DNA of 64,000 bases from Cladorhizidae sp. MBARI D1340-BT2 (GCA_028752905.1 JAQNBH010000003.1:35896472-35960471), one strand, 5' to 3'; positions 1 through 11,419 are shown, counted from the first letter of the stretch. Translations and numbers: made by a program. The notes: generated by a model from the letters alone, not told the origin.

Positions 1-1336
1 CAAAAAAGCCTCCACATTTTTAAGCTGTTCAGGTTTCATCTTGGTGTGGACCAGCATTTTACTATGATTATAATAGTTCTGGCTACTATCAGTCTAACTT
101 CCTCCTGAATCACAGCCACAAGGCTAGCCATCTCTGTCTTTCCCACACCGATGAAAATAGCGAGTTTGAGGTACATACGCGTGTAATAAATAGAGAATTT
201 GTTCTGTGCGATCTGATTAGACTGCAATATCTTTACAGCGACAACTCTAAGTATTATGTTGCATTCTTAACAAGTGTGTGTGTGACTGTGCCTGACTAGC
301 CCTAGCCCTATCCTTAGCCCTAAATCAGAGCTTTGGAAGAGTATAATGACACAGAGTTTTTAGAAACTGAATTCGAAATTGTGCCAACAAGGATTTCAGA
401 GCAATGCCGAGTGCCTACTTTAGATTCTCTTTACCTAGCCCTATACTTTCCTAGCCTTAGCTCTAGCCAGTATTCTTTGCTGCTGCCATCAACACTAGTG
501 AGGATGCCAGATTCCCTGATCGAATCTCGTGTGGGATACCAAATACCATAAGGGTGTTCTGCATATGGGTGGTGCCAAAAAGTGGGGATTCGAATTCCTT
601 GGGACATGAGAACAAACGTGGAATGTCCAATTCCTGCATTCCAGCTACTATAAAACACTTTATCACAGGCTTACCCAAGGAATATGGCAACCCCGAGCCA
701 AGTACCTTAGTGGATTTGATATCCCCTCAGGGAATTTTGCACCCCCAATGGGAATAGTTTCTTCTGCCTCTGACTCAAGTGATTGTGTATATACACTTTA
801 AAAAAAATAAGAGCATGTACAAGTCAACACACCTGTTTCTTGGGTGTGCCGTTCAATTTGGTTTGCCACACACACTATTTATATATAGCACACCAATTTC
901 AGAGGTGTGATATAAAAGAAGTGTGAATAACACACTTTTGTTTGGTGTACTATACGCACTATTTTGAATTCTGTATGTCCAATTCAAAAGTATGAATATA
1001 ACACCGTCATCTGTGTGCTGCCAATTTATAATTCAGTGTGCACTCAACACCATTTGCTTTGAACTGCCTGCACACACTAAGGCAAGTAAAATATAGTCTG
1101 AATAAGTAACTTTTTTTAAACCAAGTCCAAAGGAAATATTATACAGTTTCAATCTGTTGATACATCAGAGGAATGTAGTACATTTCAGATTGAGTAGGTA
1201 GCTAGGATAGGATGATCATAAAGAGATCAGTGCTTTATACAAACATATGTTTGATGGATAAAATTTGCTTACTTTAAATACCTCGAAAATAGTGAAAAAA
1301 CAGTCGGTCTCGAGAACTTCACACACTGTCAAATTT
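1..1336. other. Left flank, no gene recognised
   Basis: Both strands give only short open frames (none over about 80 codons) with no recognisable domain. The segment around 820-1080 is rich in short TGTG/CACA motifs. I see no splice-supported coding region, RNA gene or transposon end here. Confidence 0.5.
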
Positions 1337-1685
1337 CGTTAAAATTCCATAAAATTCATTTTCCACCCACGCGCTTGACCATGTACTTACATTTCAATGC
1401 CTAATGAAAACACTCATTGCATAGAGTAGGGCTTTCTATAGCCACTGGTGCTAATTTCAACTCTCTAGCACTTGGCAATCTGTATATATTTATGCAGCAA
1501 AATAAGGCACTCAGGTTTTGCGGTTCCCTCCACTTTAGCTCCAGTAACTTGGCTATAGTTGTACTTATGAAAAATATTTTGGCATCAAAAGAGAGCACAC
1601 AGAGAGACCTATCTTTTGAGCTATATATCAAGTCCATATCATGAAGTTTACAGCATCTATGGAGCTATAAAGTGGTAATCACAAG
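1337..1685. repeat. Solitary arm of the foldback repeat family
   Basis: This roughly 350-bp stretch matches the right arm of the large palindrome at 34347-35042, and therefore also its left arm in reverse complement. Shared landmarks are TTCATTTTCCACCCACGCGC near the start, AGTAGGGC, GCTAATTTCAACTCT, GAGAGACCTATCTTTTGAGC and AAAGTGGTAA near the end. Only one arm is present, so it is a broken or solo copy. The short open frames on both strands here are incidental. Confidence 0.8.
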
Positions 1686-1789
1686 TTTTTTTAATGTTTT
1701 TTTTTTATGCAACGGTCACCCCTGAAGATGTGACCAGACCCTTTCATAGATCAGTCATATATATATATATACATGAAACAGAATTGAAA

Positions 1790-2700
1790 TGAGAATTTAC
1801 CAATGTAGACAACAACTATATATTTAGATGACCCTTTACCTAGAAGACCAATACCGAATTCAATTCGGTAAAGGGTTTTATTTTACACATAGGTAAGTTT
1901 CAGACTCAAACATTTTTGTCCTATCTATCTATCAATCTATGTATCTATCTGTGTATCTATATATGTATATTATGTATGTATCTATCTATGTATGTAGCTA
2001 TCTACCCTATATAATTGTAATTGTATTTGGAGTTCAGTATGGTAGGTTTAAAAAAATGGACTAAAACATTTTTATCAATCTATGTATGTATCTATATATG
2101 TTTGTATATATATATCTATGTATGTAACTATTTATGTATGTAACTATCTATGTAGTATCTGTCTATGCACTTATGTATTGACCTTATGTTCACCCATAAA
2201 TTATGAATACTTCACTCTCTTAAATAATTCAGGCTCATTCAACTGGGAATGGTAGAGTCAATGGCAGCTGATTAGATCCCAGCTAGAGGATTAAAAACTG
2301 GCTGCATGGGCAATTGAGAATAGCACTGCTTATGAGATTACAGAGAATCCAACAGGGTTAAATAAGCAGTGGATTTGTTCTAAAAGTACAGATATGTGCA
2401 CTTGTACTGATATTACGTCTGGCACACTGTGCTGACACAGTAGTTTGCCGTGCTCAAGTTGGTTTTATGATATTGGAAGCCAATGAGAAGGCTTGTGTGA
2501 TCTAGCTCAAATAATTGATCTTTGTTTGCCACTATTATCACTAACATAATTATGGTGAATACATACTCATACTTACACCATGTGTGGTAATACAACTCAC
2601 CATGTGTGGTAATACAACTCACCACAGGATCTTGAAAATAAAATTCTACATTTTTAACCGTTTTGAGACTGCAGGTTTACTACCTCCATAAAGGTATGAA
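1790..2700 (+). repeat. Dispersed non-autonomous repeat with internal TATC/TATG microsatellite
   Basis: The element starts near GAGAATTTACCAATGTAGAC and runs through a TATC/TATG microsatellite (about 1920-2170). It then continues into unique sequence ending near GCAGGTTTACTACCTCCAT. The same order occurs in reverse complement at about 15964-17100 inside block A and at the matching place in block B, and a diverged copy lies at 14247-15060. A 23-bp tandem pair, CACCATGTGTGGTAATACAA, lies at about 2575-2626. No coding capacity is seen, so it is probably a MITE-like element that has captured or grown a microsatellite. Confidence 0.6.
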
Positions 2701-3985
2701 GGAGTTCTGTCAAGTGTGTTAATGGGTAGTGAGGGGTCTAGTTGGTTTGAAGTGGAGGCAAGGCTGAGAATGTAACCTTTGTAACCAGTTATGTATATGT
2801 GATGGGATTGTTTAAATATTTGAAGGTAAAAGTGTTAAGGATTGAAGTGGGAGGGACATGGTGTGGTGGGTTGCTATATGCATGTGATTTGTACTGTTAG
2901 TGAGAGATCAGGTGGAGCTACAAGTTATGTTGTTTGCAGTTGGGAATTATGCAATGATGTGGAGATTTAGGTTTAATAGGATGGGGGCTGAGTGGAGGAG
3001 AGTGGAATTAATGAGATAAGAATGGAGAATGTTGAAGTTTTCAAGTATCTTGTGGTGTCGTTTAGCAGAGGAATGAGAGGAAATGTACATAAGAGAAGAA
3101 GGTGGAAAAGTAAGAGAAATATATGGCAAGTATTGGCAAGGCAGATGGAGAGGTGGAGGTGGGCACAGGTAAGCTAATATGGGACTTACCAGCTAGAGCA
3201 TGCCTAGAACATGCATCTGGAGTGTGATAGACAAGAGGGAAGACAACCGGCAAACATTTGTGAAGAATTCAAGAGAACATTGGTAGAAAACTGGTTGGAG
3301 GGAGCAATACACTTGCAGGGGTTGCAGTAAGAGGGGAGCTGGGCTGGAGGAAGAGAAGGGAAGAGTGTTTTTGGACGGTAGCTACATAGAATGAGTGAAG
3401 ATAGGCTAGTTAAAAAAGTTATATTAAAATCAAGTAATTGTCCAGTTAGTGGGCAGAGTTTTGTGAGCTGAAAAGGAAGTTGGTGGTGGAAGGAAGGTTG
3501 GTTGTAGTAGGTTCACGAGCAACACAGAGGAATTGAGTGAGGGATGTTTATAAGGAAGAGTGGCAGGAAGAGGCATGAGCGAATTCCAATCTCTAATGGT
3601 ATAAGTTATGCTTTTGTTTGGTAGGAGAGGATTTGGTAGCAAGGGAAAAATAAGATTGAGATTTAGGTTGCAGATGGCATCAGCAGGAGTGTGTATGACA
3701 ATGGGAGGTGTGGTGTATGTAAGGGTGGTAAACATGAGCTAAGTGATGAAGGTGCTGTGGAAGGCATTTTCTTGTTGTCCTGTGGGGAATTTGCTGGTAA
3801 TGGAGGAAAATTATTGGATACAACCAGGGCATTGAATGGGCTGAAGGGTGCTTGTCGGAATGGATGATGACAGGAGAGCAGGCCTAATGTTGGGTAGATC
3901 AGTAGCAGGTTTGAAGGAGAAGGTGTTGGGTAGGGTAGACAGAGTTGTTATGGAGAATGTCAAGAGGATGAAATACCTGAGGTTT
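2690..3985 (+). pseudogene. Decayed LINE reverse-transcriptase tail with zinc-knuckle remnant
   Basis: Translation in shifting plus-strand frames gives pieces of the end of a non-LTR retrotransposon polymerase. VEVFKYLVVSFSRGMRGNVH (about 3020-3090) is the stretch that follows the catalytic domain. KIRLRFRLQMASAG (about 3650-3690) begins the cysteine-rich C-terminal zinc-binding region. The second motif is also present in the fragment at 35822-36290, read on the other strand (RLQFRLRTASAGLLEDKKRC), so both come from one LINE family. Multiple stops and frameshifts leave no functional protein. This family differs from the CR1/L2-type LINE at 36320-39536. Confidence 0.65.
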
Positions 3986-4349
3986 GGCACCTAGGATCCC
4001 CACTGTCTTTGGCACCTCCCTCCCCCCTCCCCCCATCCAGTCCCACAAACTCTCTTAGTCCCTCATTTTGTCAAAATTGATTATGGAATATTCATTAATT
4101 CATTAAAGGAAACTCTTTTTTATTTCAGAGTCATTGCCACTTATACTTAATGATGGCTTATTTCAGAGTCATCAGATTAGGCACGTGAAATTCTAAATTA
4201 TGATGACTGGGATATGCACATGTAATTCTGACAATGCCCCCACCCCCCATGGGCTTCACTGCTGTCACATCTGGTCACGTGTGTCACAACACATGCCAGG
4301 GGACAAGGTCCACATCAATATGGTAGCTAGCTATAGATATATATGAACC
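3986..4349. other. No feature recognised
   Basis: This non-coding stretch has a short poly-C/CCCCTCC run near 4010-4035. No repeat copy elsewhere in the window and no coding potential were noticed. Confidence 0.4.
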
Positions 4350-4680
4350 TCAAGTGAGTCTTAGCAGCTATAGCATTTAGCCAAAATTTCGAGTGGGTAT
4401 ATTATCAAGAAAGTCATTATATTTTCTGTCTTGGTTCTATTAGTTAAAGTCAAGCAGCACCTGCAACATGTACTGGACGCACGTGCTGAGGAGTGGTTTT
4501 GTAGTACATGGTGAATAATAACTAGCTACTGGTATAGAGCAGGCTCATGTGAGTCTTAGTGATTTATTATTCCTGATGAAGGCTAGAGCATCTATATATA
4601 TTGAAATGTCGAGAGAATACAATTTCAAGTTGATGGTTATTGTAATTTCATGTCAACTGAGAGTTCATTGAGAATGAATG
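4350..4680 (+). repeat. Dispersed short repeat with CTGATGAAGGC...GTCGAGAG core, two copies
   Basis: One degenerate copy lies at about 4350-4425 (GAGTCTTAGCAG ... AAAATTTCGAGTGGG). A better one at 4540-4672 has CTGATGA at 4573-4579, then GGCTAGAGCATC, then GAAATGTCGAGAGAAT, followed by AACTGAGAGTTCATTGAG. The same core recurs inside both duplicated blocks (for example 11881 and 46849). The layout CTGATGA ... GAAA resembles the two conserved boxes of a hammerhead ribozyme. That function is an inference and is not shown. Confidence 0.5.
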
Positions 4681-5009
4681 TTATTATTTTACAGTGTTTA
4701 TTACTCAATATGTATGCACATGTGTCTATGTGTTCATTGTGTTCATAGTATACACACACATAGAAATATGCATTAGAGTTAATGCATAAGTGAGAATGCA
4801 TAAGTGAGTTTATGGCATTGACAACCTTTACCATTTTATGGCTGTTTTGCTAAACAGAAACGGAATAGTGTTGAAAGAAGAAAAGGGCTCTCATTTGCAA
4901 TATTATGGTTTGGATTCACTTGGTAATTAAAGTACGATGAACCAACATGTTGTACGCAAGTCATGTGTGTGTGGGGGGTGGGCGGGGGGGGAGGCGGATT
5001 ATTTTATTA

Positions 5010-5850
5010 GCAATGTTCAAAAGACTAGCAATGTTCAAATCAAGAGATCGACTTACTAGCAATATGAGAGATTTACTAGCAATATGAGCTAGATTTACTA
5101 GCAATATGAGATAGATTTACTAGCGATATGAGATAGATTTACTAGCAATACGAGATAGATTTACTAGCAATATGAGATACATTTACTAGCAATATTCAAA
5201 TAAAGAGATAGATTTACTAGCAATGTTCAAATAAAGAGATAGATTTACTAGCAATATGAGATAGATTTACTAGCAATATTCAAATAAAGAGATAGGTTTA
5301 CTAGCAATATTCAAATAAAGAGATAGATTTACTAGCAATGTTCAAATAAAGAGATAGATTTACTAGCAATATGAGATAGATTTACTAGCAATATGAGATA
5401 GATTTACTAGCAATATGAGATAGATTTACTAGCAATATTCAAATAAAGAGATAGGTTTACTAGCAATGGCGATAGATTTACTAGCAATATTCAAATAAAG
5501 AGATAGGTTTACTAGCAATGTTCAAATAAAGAGATAGATTTACTAGCAATATGAGATAGATTTACTAGCAATATGAGATAGATTTACTAACAATATTACC
5601 AAACAATGACAGAAGAAGATTTTCCTCAAACTCTAAAAGACACAGTTGGCTTCAATGCTGAAGAACCGTATCTTGTGGACATGTATTGGGGGCATCTGAG
5701 AGACCAGGTTTGAGCTTTTGTTTAAAGTTGCAAATGTTGTATTGACCATACAGCATTAAAATGCAGGGGAAGAACTCAAATAAAGAGATAGGTTTACTAG
5801 CAATATTAAAATAAAGAGATAGGTTTACTAGCGATCTTCAGATAAAGGAT
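5010..5850 (+). repeat. Tandem array of TTTACTAGCAATATGAGATAG-type units (block A)
   Basis: Two interleaved unit types share TTTACTAGCAAT. A 21-bp unit continues ATGAGATAGA and a longer unit of about 31 bp continues TTCAAATAAAGAGATAGG. About 30 units are present. The array is interrupted at about 5597-5785 by non-repetitive, exon-like sequence that block B lacks. The array is non-coding. Confidence 0.9.
5606..5713 (+). other. Exon-like 35-codon open frame inserted in the tandem array
   Basis: The frame opens at an ATG and reads MTEEDFPQTLKDTVGFNAEE, then a further 15 residues containing YLVDMYWGHLRDQ, before TGA. Composition looks genuinely coding: acidic and aromatic residues, and no low-complexity bias, unlike the surrounding array. 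A CAG|GTTTGA at 5705-5713 could be a splice donor. The matching place in block B has uninterrupted array. It may be a captured exon or filler DNA carried in with an insertion, or the remnant of sequence lost from block B. I do not recognise the protein. Confidence 0.3.
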
Positions 5851-5887
5851 GTTGAGTGAAGTCATGTGACAATGTATGGGTGAAAAC

Positions 5888-6058
5888 TGTAGTGATTGGT
5901 CATCTGACTATTCTATGTTCTGAACAGGAGCTCAAGGTTTGCATACATACAATTTATAGCCACAAAAACATCCAGGAAACTAAGGAACCACTAAGTATGA
6001 ATATAAGCGTATCAAAGTAATACACAAATTCATATAGCAATAATAGAGTTAAACCACA
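5888..6058 (-). repeat. 3' LTR of Ty3/gypsy element (block A)
   Basis: This 171-bp repeat pairs with 7987-8155. Shared stretches include AGTGATTGGTCA, CTCAAGGTTT, ATATAGCAATAATA and a terminal CCACA. The minus-strand polypurine tract directly adjoins its inner edge. Confidence 0.8.
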
Positions 6059-6484
6059 TTTCCCCCATTAAGCCCGACAGGCAGGTTGATGGGAATCCGA
6101 GTTTGTGATCTGGTAACGATTCTTCCTGGCTCACATCTGGTTGTGAAGTTGAATCACTTAGAGAAGAAGTGGACTCGGTTTGTTTAATCTAAAGCTGTTT
6201 ATGCAGAGGCTATATACAATATTCAGATGACAGCGATTGCATCTGATAGATCCCATTATAGTGTCAACAATGTACTACGACTGTGGACTTTTCGTGATTG
6301 CAATAACTCTTCCCTGTCATGGGGGATCTGATGTGATAATTTTTCACTCAATGTCTCACGTCAAAATTCCTTTTTTGTTTGTCATCTCATTCACTCCTCG
6401 AAATTCATTCACGTACGTCCATTCTGGGACACAGTCACTTTGCTTGTGGCACCAACCTGCCACCTTCACCCCATTGACGACTCT

Positions 6485-7060
6485 TCAGTACTCAAGTTGC
6501 ACCAAAGCACTGAAGTACTTCGATATGTGAATAGTGCCAGAAAGGGGTGTGCAGGTTGCTTCAGGGAATGTTTTTACCGTGCGTTCAACCTGCCTGTTGC
6601 TCTGAGTGTAAAGAGTGCCAATAGTGACATGTTTGAAACCATAGGAACTAGCAAAGTCTGCAAATTCCAGAGAAGATAACAGGTGGACCATTATCACTTA
6701 TCACAACTTCAGGTGTACCATGACACGAGAATGCTACTCTGATGGTGATGATGACATTACTTGAGACAGTGAAGATCAGCTGACTCACCTCAGGATACCT
6801 GGAGGGGTAATCTATGACTATATATGTAGAAACAGCTCTGTCCTGACAACCTGCCATGGATATTCTGATAATGAAGTTGTGATCAGTGGGTTTTTTCATG
6901 GGCTAACTTGTTTAGCACAGACTGGGCATCAGAGTATTGTCTGATGAACACACTGCATCATACCACACCACCTCACTGAATGTCTCACCCTCATCCTGCA
7001 CTTATAAATGCCCTGAACACTCAGATCAATCTGCTCCATGGTATCTTGCTGTAATAACTT
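6485..7060 (-). pseudogene. Ty3/gypsy integrase remnant (block A)
   Basis: Minus-strand frames give successive parts of a retroviral-type integrase. First comes a zinc-binding region with histidines and CPVCAKQ (about 6910-7060). Then the catalytic core appears with VIDYPSRYPEVSQL, HGTPEVVISDNGPP (second catalytic aspartate in SDNGP) and EFADFASSYGFKH...YTQSNRQVER, the last carrying the position of the catalytic glutamate. The family normally has Y-P-Q-S-N-G-Q-V-E-R, and the G-to-R change and several frameshifts mark it as dead. Its role would have been inserting the element's cDNA into chromosomes. Confidence 0.85.
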
Positions 7061-7510
7061 TTGTATGACAATGCGGTTATTGAACATTAGGATCTGTTAA
7101 GAGAACTTCCAATATGGCATAAGGTCCATAGAAACTTAGGATCTCTGTAGCTAACCATCTTGCAGAATTACTTGCAACACACAACTCCTTCTGGAGTGCA
7201 CTTTGGTAAGTATCCAACCGTGTTACTTGCTGGTAATCCTGCAGAGACCACACGAAAGAAGTCCTCAACTTCCTCTTGATGAATTATATTCCTTTGAGTG
7301 GGATGTAATCTACAGCAGCAGCTTAGCGAGGACATGTTTTTTACGCCGTAAAAAAATTCGCTAATAGCTATAAAAATGAAGAATACAAGGGGACTGAGAA
7401 TAAATTGATGTTAAGTATTGAACTAGAGTTTGTGGTCTTCAATTTAAAAAAAAAATGCTCCCCATGTACATACCCAGTGAATTTCTCACATGCTCATGCT
7501 GCCTTTTTCT

Positions 7511-7711
7511 CTATTTGTGCATAATGTCTCTCTGTCTCTGAAAGTCCTCGTGATACATGTCATGTGCCACTGGTCTCCATGCTTTGTCCATTTCTTGGAG
7601 AAGGACGGCTCTAACTCCTAAAGATGATGCATTAGCAGAGATCTTATGGCAAGCAGTGGGATTGTAGCGGACCAATGTAGTTGGATCAGTCAACTGCTCT
7701 TTGATGGGCAT
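7511..7711 (-). pseudogene. Ty3/gypsy RNase H-region remnant (block A)
   Basis: The minus-strand translation PIKEQLTDPTTLVRYNPTA followed by ISANASSLGVRAVLLQE is the start of the RNase H domain that follows RT in Ty3/gypsy pol. The usual D of S-A-D-A-S-S is N here, removing a catalytic acid. The block B copy keeps more of the following RGLSETERHYAQ motif. The reverse transcriptase proper is missing. Confidence 0.8.
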
Positions 7712-7761
7712 AAATTGGTTTTTCTTGGTCTAGCCCCCACAATAGAAATATTATAAAATAA

Positions 7762-7974
7762 TTATTTATTATGTCTAAAGAATCCATCAAATTTGGTAAA
7801 TATAGGTTCATAGGTGAATTTTCTTCTCTTATAATGGTGTGCCAACTTTTCTTGTCTCTGCTGCATTAGCCAGCCTGATTCACTTCTGTACTGTTCAAAC
7901 TTCCTTCTCCATTGAGCCCAGACATCTGCGCATGTCAAGTCAAAAGATCCTAGTGCATTTGGAGATTCATCCAA
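7762..7974 (-). pseudogene. Ty3/gypsy gag fragment (block A)
   Basis: The minus-strand frame reads FDLTCADVWAQWRRKFEQYR, the pattern of the gag N-terminal region in Ty3/gypsy elements (a W-x-x-W-x-x-x-F-E core). It then runs into a basic stretch and the RNase H remnant. It sits directly inside the 5' LTR and primer site, as gag should. Only about 70 residues remain. In block B one extra base breaks the frame. Confidence 0.6.
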
Positions 7975-7986
7975 CCTCTGACAGCA

Positions 7987-8155
7987 TGTAGTGATTGGTC
8001 AGCTAGCTACAGTAAGTTCTAACCAGAAGCTCAAGGTTTTCACATAGACCAGATCTTTATTAAACCTCAAAAATATCCAGGGAACTATATAACCACCAAA
8101 TACGAATATGAGCATATCAGAATATATATTATAGCAATAATAAAGTTATCCCACA
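7987..8155 (-). repeat. 5' LTR of Ty3/gypsy element (block A)
   Basis: This 169-bp repeat matches 5888-6058 with many substitutions. Bases flanking the element on either side (GAAAAC on the left, GAAATA on the right) could be an eroded target duplication, but the match is weak. Confidence 0.8.
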
Positions 8156-8763
8156 GAAATAGCATACTCTCTAGGAGACTGTTTATTCCTCCATGTAATA
8201 CACACACATGCTTGAGGCAAAAATATTTTCAGGTTTCTCTTACAATCAGCTTTTTTAATGCCAACATTTCTACTTAAATAGTTCAGTCTCTTCGTCAGGG
8301 AAAACAAAAAAATATTAAAATAATGCAACGCCTCCACACGCTCTGGCAACCTATTTCATCAAAAATGCACATGACTCATGATCTACTTGAATTACAGAGC
8401 GAATTATAGAAATACATGTATGCGTCAAAGTATTCGATGTCAGCCGAGAATAATCCTACAAGTTTTTCTTAGCCTAGCTTTCCTGATTCCTCTGTTTCTA
8501 CTGCACACATTACGCTTTCTCACTCATTTGTTGCCCCCACGTTCATCTCTTTGTTTTGCTGGTTTCATTGTTACACTGAATTGGCTCATAGAAGTGCAAT
8601 TGAGCACATCTGCAGAATTACACTGTTGCTCATGTATAGAGAGGCCATTTATTTCTCCATGTGATGAACATATCTGGCTCTCTACGTTCACCTGAGGCAA
8701 AAAGGTTCCCATGATCATAATGTTTCCCTTCACTAGATGATTACATGACTCAAAGCGGAACAT
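8156..8763 (-). other. Unrecognised conserved open segment; possible fragment of a receptor exon
   Basis: The minus-strand frame 8763-8524 reads SCNHLVKGNIMIMGTFLPQ and then cysteines in a short acidic stretch. A weaker repeat of the same sequence lies at about 8160-8260. The open frame is mostly kept in block B (43067-42846). The pattern K-G-x-I-M-I-x-G-x-F resembles the start of the extracellular ligand-binding domain of family C GPCRs (metabotropic glutamate/GABA-B type), but the match is short and may be chance. I would not call it a gene. Confidence 0.2.
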
Positions 8764-9365
8764 GATGAGTTATTTCTTGAGTCTAAGGCATGTTAAAATA
8801 CAGCTTACGAGTGATCCATATTCTATTAGGAGTGTGATAAATTGTTTATTCTATACTTGATTATCTGATAACAATTACAATACATAACAGTCAGTTTGTG
8901 TTCCATCAGTCAGTTGGTCCAGCAAGGTCTGTCGGCCAAGATTGACGTTATCTTATCTACACACACATTTAAGTCACTTTAAGCTTTATAGCTACTTCAT
9001 AATCCGCAAACAACAGCTTATGCCATGTTGGAAAATGTTGCGGAAAATTTTACCACAATTATAAACATATATATAGTGCTTATTTAATAAGATAACTAAT
9101 ATCAATATATGTACACAAACCCCGGAAACTTTTAAGCTTTTTATAAGCAGTGCTGTTCTCATTTACTTGTGCTCCAGTCTAACTTGGAATCCATTTCTGT
9201 TTTCTCTATCACTCTTCACTATGATGACCATCGATTTACATGTAAGCCCGCATTATTTTTTATTCTCTATTCCGAAAAATAGGTAAAGGTTACTATGACA
9301 TAATAGCTGCATGCTTGTGCACGTGTCAATAACTAGTCTCCCTGAGCCGAGTCAGGAAGCTGCAG
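8764..9365. other. No gene recognised
   Basis: This AT-rich non-coding sequence is shared with block B (43068-43708). Block B has a short extra segment near 43565-43595. Nothing else was noticed. Confidence 0.4.
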
Positions 9366-9387
9366 CACATTTTCGTACGAAAATGTG
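9366..9387. repeat. 22-bp perfect palindrome
   Basis: CACATTTTCGT is followed directly by its reverse complement ACGAAAATGTG. It is preserved without change in block B at 43709-43730. It could be a dimeric protein-binding site, but no gene start lies nearby. Confidence 0.6.
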
Positions 9388-9447
9388 ATCCCTCAGAAGT
9401 TGACTCTGAGACAATAGTTACCAACACAGACTTCAACAAAAGCCTGA

Positions 9448-9605
9448 AACTACTTATGATGCATGTGTCAAAGTGCTATATATAGAACTACTTATGATGC
9501 ATGTGTCCATGTGCTATATATAGAACTACTTATGATGCATGTGTCCATGTGCGTTATATAGAACTACTTATGATGCATGTGTCCATGTGCTATATATAGA
9601 ACTAG
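9448..9605 (+). repeat. 38-bp tandem repeat, four units
   Basis: The unit begins AACTACTTATGATGCATGTG and ends GTGCTATATATAG. Block A has four units. Block B has three (43791-43904), so copy number changed after the duplication. Confidence 0.9.
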
Positions 9606-10229
9606 CTGAAGTTATGCATGCACACAGAAATGAAATAATGTAACCCTGCGCCAGTTTAGTCATTATTTTACAACTTTTATATTCTTTTTTGTGTTCCTGC
9701 ATATATACAGAATATATATTATATATATAGCCATACTCTGTTGTGGGAGAGTGCTAGCCACAGATGTAGAAAGCAACAGGCAGCATGGAACTCCACAGAG
9801 TGAAAATTTAGATTATTCAGCTGATCTGATTCAGTTCTTAGCACACACTGGCAGACCCATATCTATTACTTATTCATTGCAAGTATTTTTGACCTAATAA
9901 TAAATGAAAAACTGGCTGGGGTTAATTGGTGATTACATCAAAATAATTGGGGGGGAAATTTTTTTTAGTTAAAAACAACAACACACTCCCTACCTACCTT
10001 CTACCACCTACCTTCTACCAACTCACCAAGTTTTTTAAGAATATTTTATTCGAAATAAAAATATATTCAATTTTTCTTCTTCAAAATTTCATTAAATTTG
10101 AAATCTTTTATTTGTTTATTTTAAACACATCCCGACCAACTCTCGACCTACTAACCAAGTTTGGTTCAAATCAGTTTAGGCATTTGGCCAGGTATATGCC
10201 CTAGGCACCCACAGAGATTGCCCCTTTTC
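9606..10229. other. No gene recognised
   Basis: This is AT-rich sequence with a short CTACCTACCTTCTACC repeat near 9985-10020, where block B is slightly contracted. Short open frames start here but do not survive comparison between the blocks. Confidence 0.4.
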
Positions 10230-10322
10230 AATAAAAAGGCTTGGAAAATGACTAGTCTTAGGCTTGGAAAATGACTAGTGTTAGGGCTTGGAAAATGACT
10301 AGGATTATGCTTGGACCATGAC
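10230..10322 (+). repeat. Short tandem repeat GCTTGGAAAATGACTAG, four units
   Basis: Four imperfect units of about 22-24 bp share GCTTGGAAAATGACTAG, the last one being GCTTGGACCATGAC. They are also present in block B at about 44534-44626. Confidence 0.8.
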
Positions 10323-11419
10323 AAGGGCAGATAAGTTCCTGAATGATGCAATCAATCTATATAGCTCATGTGCTAATGCAGTTGAATTAGTTTGAATGCA
10401 AAGAACCGAGCAGTCAGATGATTTGCAGATAGATTCATTGCGTGTACAATTTAGTAACAAGGATGGTCAAAAATGGCATCTTATGATTGGTTAGTTCTGG
10501 TGTTACACTGAGTAACTTCTTCTTTTGTGGCTGCTTGACTACAAAACCAAACGGAGACAAGAAGAAAAAAAGATATAGCTGAAACGAGAATTTGATGGTG
10601 TATTTATTATGATGGAAAATTGTGAGGGGAGAGTGAGTTTGATGTTATTCCATCCGTGTATATGTTATATAGGACTCAAATAATTTTTATAACCCTAGGT
10701 GCGGAGCAAATGTGCTTGTAGCACCTGCCAGCAAAGGACCTGTAGAGACCTGAAAAGGAGTATGAACATTCTAATCCATAATGCCCAGTCAAGGAAGACA
10801 TACTGTATTTCCTCGATCTCTTCACACCATTGATCACTTGGCACCCTCGTATAGTTCACTCCCAAGCTTCAGTCTACTGTGGATAGCTATTGCCTTCGAA
10901 TTGATCACGGACCTATAAAATGCACACATGCTATTCAACCCGGGTTAAGACACACATGCCGTTTTCACTCTGCACATGCTCAGCAAGGGTGTGCCTTCCA
11001 TCTCATTGCATTCTCGTATAGTATGCGAAGGTTGTAGCTGATCGAAAAGAATAGCTTGTGTTCGGAGTACTTGAGGAAAAATGGTAAAGTACTTGTTGCA
11101 TTCACACGTGGCACACGATAATTACAACCACGACTACTACAAAAATGCCAAGCCAGAACAGGTCAAAGTTCAGTTCTGGCCACTCCTCTCAGCTTTTAAT
11201 CAACAAAAAGCTTCCCTCTTTGGCTGCATCCTTTACCAGGGCCAGGGCTAGGCTATGGCTAGGGCAAGGGCTATGGCTAGGGCTATGAGTTGTGTGCTAG
11301 TCCATTGGGTTGTCATTTGGAGGCTTGGATACCATTTGTGTGGAACTGGATGTCGTCCTAAGAAACAGAACTAAAACATCAGTCTTGGTTATATAGTTAT
11401 GCTCAAGTATATACAGTAT
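10323..11419. other. No gene recognised; site of block A/B length difference near 10601
   Basis: The sequence is collinear with block B, except that about 720 bp present there (44890-45610) is absent here at about 10601-10605, where TTTATTATGATGG joins directly. Near 11226-11290 there is a short GGGCTAGGGCTATGGCTAGG repeat. No coding evidence. Confidence 0.5.

Larger units (their letters stand above)
5888..8155 (-). mobile_element. Decayed Ty3/gypsy LTR retrotransposon (block A copy)
   Basis: Two related terminal repeats flank gag, RNase H and integrase remnants in the correct minus-strand order. The LTRs lie at 5888-6058 and 7987-8155 and, read on the minus strand, begin TGTGG and end CTACA. 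A purine tract (AATGGGGGAAA on the minus strand, about 6059-6068) abuts the inner edge of the 3' LTR. A sequence resembling an initiator-tRNA primer site (CTGTCAGAGGTTGG) follows the 5' LTR. At 2.3 kb it has lost protease and most of RT. The LTRs have diverged clearly from each other, so the insertion is old and predates the block duplication, since block B carries it too. Confidence 0.85.

Noticed and set aside
580..605. GGGATTCGAATTCC as a tRNA T-loop
   Set aside because: No acceptor stem, D-loop or anticodon arm can be placed around it.
5010..5850. Regular repeats with alternating unit types, CRISPR-like at first sight
   Set aside because: Units are directly adjacent with no unique spacers, and the genome is eukaryotic; ordinary tandem array.
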